A program made the position numbers and the translations under genes. A stretch of 64,000 bases of DNA from Saprospiraceae bacterium (lineage in GTDB: Bacteria; Bacteroidota; Bacteroidia; Chitinophagales; Saprospiraceae). Below the pieces are notes generated by a model. The model was not told the origin of the DNA. It searched no databases and worked only from the letters and a program-made list of their open reading frames with translations. Shown here piece after piece: positions 62,069 to 64,000 of this stretch (position 1 is the first letter of the stretch; every line of letters starts with the position of its first letter). Where the stretch lies: the NCBI GenBank assembly GCA_019187225.1, contig JABAQQ010000026.1, forward strand, positions 150,192-214,191. Reading direction: 5' to 3'.

Positions 62069-62135
62069 GCAGTTGATCGGGTTGGAGGGTTTGTTTCCGG
62101 CGGTGTTGGAGCGGGCGTTTCGGGGGGAGTGGTGA
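62069..62135 (+). pseudogene. duplicated 3' end of hsdS
   Basis: 67 bases matching the last 67 bases of hsdS (60982-61048) at 62 positions by eye, including the stop codon, coding for GLEGLFPAVLERAFRGEW. It begins 4 bases after the AbiC-like stop codon. Not a gene; it is the far-side repeat of the insertion. Confidence 0.93.
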
Positions 62136-62150
62136 GGGTTCTACTTTGGG

Positions 62151-62202
62151 GAACTGCCTGAAAACTGCTCTTTTACTGCCAAAAGACTGCCTGAATACTG
62201 CT
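62151..62202. repeat. 19-base direct repeat upstream of the HipA-like kinase
   Basis: GAACTGCCTGAAAACTGCT (62151-62169) and AGACTGCCTGAATACTGCT (62184-62202) match at 16 of 19 positions. Located 30-80 bases before the kinase start; a possible operator. Confidence 0.5.
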
Positions 62203-62231
62203 TTAAAACACCTACCTATTGAAGCCTAATC

Positions 62232-63266
62232 ATGTCAAACGCGCTGAAAAATATAGCCTACGAAAAACACTCCGGGTTTGACCCCGATTTGCGGGCGCAC
62301 ATACCGACCCTTCCCAAACGGCACATGGAAATTTTGGACGTGTCCATTTCGGGCGAAGCGCCAAAAGATTTTATCCGGGTGTACGAATACGGGCGCACCT
62401 CCCGCAAAAGCAAGCCTAAAACATGGACACCGTACATTGCCAAATGTGCCGAAAAATGGTATCCCAATGAAAGCATTACGGAACATTTGCTCAATCGTTT
62501 GGGTTTTGCTTTAGGTGTGAAGGTCGCCGCCTCCCGCTTGGTTGTGGACGAACAATTTGGGCGGCTTCGATTTTTGAGCGAGTATTTTTTGCGTTCGGGG
62601 GAAAAACTTGAACACGGGGCGGAAATTTTCGCCGGTTATCTTTCCGCCGATACCGGGTTGGTTGACGAAATCGAAAAAGACCGGAAAACAGTTCGAGACC
62701 TTTTTACGTTTCAGTTTGCGGAAAAAGCCATGCAACACCGCTTCGGGCATGGCGACGAATGTACGAAGTTAACCTTCGATTTGGTGCGGATGCTTTGCTT
62801 TGATGCCATTACCGGCAACAATGACCGGCACACTTACAATTGGGGCATCATCCGCGATTTGAGCGGCAAGCGAGCGCCGTGTTTTGCTCCGATTTACGAT
62901 ACTGCAAGGGGACTTCTTTGGAACGAACACGAAGAAAATTTGGCACGTTTTCAGGGGAAAGAAGGTGCGGCCAAACTTGAAAAATACCTTCGGGAATCCA
63001 AACCCCGCATTGGTTGGGAAGGTGAAAAAGACCCGAACCATTTTGAGTTGGCACTTCTTTTATATCAAACACGCCCCGACTTTCGTTTCATTTTCGATGA
63101 AATGCTTACCCCCGAACACAGGGAAGCCGCGAATGAATTGCTAAAAAGTGAGTTTGGAAAATTGTTTTCCGTAACTCGTTACGAATTGATAAAAGAATGT
63201 CTTAATTTGCGCATCCAAAAGTTAACCGACATCATTAACCAAATTAAAAAGGAGGAACGCACATGA
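62232..63266 (+). CDS. HipA-like serine/threonine kinase (HipT-like core)
   Basis: A 344-residue HipA_C-type kinase. Catalytic GNNDRHTYNW (Asp ~198, metal-binding Asn ~203) and the DFG-equivalent YDTARG (Asp ~223). It lacks the HipA N-subdomain, which is encoded by the next gene with a 4-base overlap. Relatives phosphorylate aminoacyl-tRNA synthetases and arrest growth. No HipB-like helix-turn-helix gene is seen in the window. Confidence 0.85.
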   Translation: MSNALKNIAYEKHSGFDPDLRAHIPTLPKRHMEILDVSISGEAPKDFIRVYEYGRTSRKSKPKTWTPYIAKCAEKWYPNESITEHLLNRLGFALGVKVAASRLVVDEQFGRLRFLSEYFLRSGEKLEHGAEIFAGYLSADTGLVDEIEKDRKTVRDLFTFQFAEKAMQHRFGHGDECTKLTFDLVRMLCFDAITGNNDRHTYNWGIIRDLSGKRAPCFAPIYDTARGLLWNEHEENLARFQGKEGAAKLEKYLRESKPRIGWEGEKDPNHFELALLLYQTRPDFRFIFDEMLTPEHREAANELLKSEFGKLFSVTRYELIKECLNLRIQKLTDIINQIKKEERT

Positions 63267-63688
63267 AAGCATGGCTAAAAAACCGCTGGAAGCGTTCTGA
63301 CGAAGCCAGTACGCAAGACGCGGAAAAACAAATGCAATCCGCCCCCCGAATCGTTTTTCGTCTCATTTACAAAAATGACGAAATTGGGACGCTGGAATTT
63401 AGCGGCGACAAATGGGTTTTTGCTTATTCGGATTGGTTCAAAAACCAATCGGACATTGAGCCATTTGCCAATTTCCCGGACGTAAATCACGAATACGTTT
63501 CCAATGATTTGCCGCCGTTTTTTGAAAGCCGCTTGCCGGGTATTTCACAACCACAGGTTGAGGCATATTTGGCGTTGCTGAAAGAGCGTGAAAAAACCAT
63601 CAACGAAGGCCAAAAGAAGGTTGCGCTTTTGAAGAAATTTGGTCGGCACACCATTACCAACCCGTTTGAGTTGCAACCGGCGTTTTAA
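63263..63688 (+). CDS. HipA N-terminal-domain protein (HipS-like)
   Basis: A 141-residue protein. Residues ~30-110 resemble the HipA N-subdomain 1 (Couple_hipA/HipN): FRLIYKNDEIGTLEFSGDKWVFAYSDWF and LPPFFESRLPG. In tripartite HipBST systems the small HipS is the antitoxin for HipT. Here the order is kinase then small protein, with ATGA overlap, the reverse of hipB-hipS-hipT. A strong terminator follows. Confidence 0.75.
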   Translation: MKAWLKNRWKRSDEASTQDAEKQMQSAPRIVFRLIYKNDEIGTLEFSGDKWVFAYSDWFKNQSDIEPFANFPDVNHEYVSNDLPPFFESRLPGISQPQVEAYLALLKEREKTINEGQKKVALLKKFGRHTITNPFELQPAF

Positions 63689-63709
63689 AGTAAAGAGGGG
63701 ACGGAACAG

Positions 63710-63753
63710 AAACGGCTTTTGACCTTAGTGCGGTCAAAAGCCGTTTGCTTTTT
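63710..63753 (+). terminator. intrinsic terminator of the split-HipA genes
   Basis: AAACGGCTTTTGACC pairs perfectly with GGTCAAAAGCCGTTT (7-base loop), followed by GCTTTTT. Confidence 0.92.
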
Positions 63754-63873
63754 GACAATGTAGGGTTTTACGGAAAACCCAAAGAGAAATTTACGAGTGG
63801 GGAATCAGGCTTTCGGTTGCCGCGTCAATGCGGCGAAAACATCAACGGGCGAAGGAATGAGAGCGCCAAGTAA

Positions 63874-64000
63874 GTAAGCGTCCGGCCAACTACACCTTTC
63901 ACGCTTAGGGTTTGTACCAGTGAGGGTATTGCACCAATGGTTTCCAGCGGTGGGGCAGCAGTTCGCTGATACGGTTTACGGGGTGTTCCTGGATTCGGAA
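63874..64000. mobile_element. end of an IS66-family insertion sequence (continues past the window)
   Basis: The terminal inverted repeat GTAAGCGTCCGGCC begins at 63874 and matches the IS66 GTAAGCG terminus. The transposase reading frame lies on the minus strand just inside. If correct, the 8-base target duplication is CCAAGTAA (63866-63873) and should recur beyond the other end. The stretch 63754-63873 before it holds only small hairpins. Confidence 0.75.
63905..64000 (-). CDS. IS66-family transposase, C-terminal fragment (partial)
   Basis: The minus-strand frame reads into a stop (TAA at 63907-63905) and encodes HPVNRISELLPHRWKPL near the end, the conserved C-terminal motif of IS66 transposases (NRxxELLPxxW). 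The rest of the gene lies outside the window. Confidence 0.75.
   Translation of the reverse strand, partial: FRIQEHPVNRISELLPHRWKPLVQYPHWYKP

Noticed and set aside
51451-64000. Second copy of the tmRNA 3' end as an att site
   Set aside because: I looked for the T-arm sequence GCGGGTTCGAATCCC downstream and did not find it inside the window.

Overview
The window reads as a chromosomal segment of a Bacteroidota bacterium, most likely of the Saprospira/Haliscomenobacter/Lewinella type. The evidence is type IX secretion C-terminal domains of both kinds (type B at 332-1777, type A at 22015-24948), DUF5723, GIN/DUF2807, DUF3570 and DUF4332 proteins, many signal-peptide lipoproteins, -7 promoter boxes of the TAnnTTTG type, and a tmRNA whose tag ends in YAMAA. 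The placement below phylum is inference from gene families; no rRNA is present.

Layout. 1-5.9 kb: the 3' part of a frameshifted T9SS surface protein, a two-gene unit ending in a DUF4332 protein, fumC and a WD40 protein. 5.9-10.4 kb (minus strand): a chain TIR gene - KGGVGR-type ATPase - gpmI - RelE/HigB-like toxin - XRE antitoxin, followed by a second, decayed copy of the gpmI 3' end. 10.5-21.7 kb: a SnoaL-like protein with a histone-H1-like tail, mscL, hemW, ung, tRNA-Arg(TCT), a secreted papain-like protease with a propeller, a glycosyltransferase and a LytS/LytTR two-component pair. 22-40 kb: secreted and envelope proteins (beta-helix/VCBS T9SS protein, lipoprotein plus DUF5723 barrel, lytic transglycosylase, alpha-2-macroglobulin, GIN protein), selU/mnmH and a metallopeptidase. 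40-47.6 kb: efp, accB and accC separated by two giant perfect palindromes, a Tet-type MFS pump, and a thioredoxin-apbE-DUF4266-DUF3570 flavinylation-type cluster. 47.9-50.8 kb: HhH and OmpA-like envelope genes and an alanine/saccharopine dehydrogenase-like gene.

51-64 kb: a probable accessory/defence island beginning right after the tmRNA. It holds an unrecognised 556-residue protein, three membrane or exported proteins, a type I (EcoEI-like) hsdR-hsdM-hsdS operon, a putative abortive-infection gene (AbiC type) wedged between hsdS and the next gene, a split HipA (kinase gene followed by a separate HipA-N-domain gene), and the end of an IS66-family element.

The most striking pattern occurs twice. 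A small conflict cargo (toxin-antitoxin after gpmI; AbiC-like gene after hsdS) sits exactly at the 3' end of a resident gene, and the far side of the cargo carries a second, diverged copy of that gene's 3' end. This suggests gene insertion or tail exchange that keeps the resident gene intact. A second theme is an unusual load of short-period repeats and palindromes. Several run in frame through genes (gpmI, selU, the dehydrogenase N-terminus), and there are two small families of MITE-like elements with two copies each.
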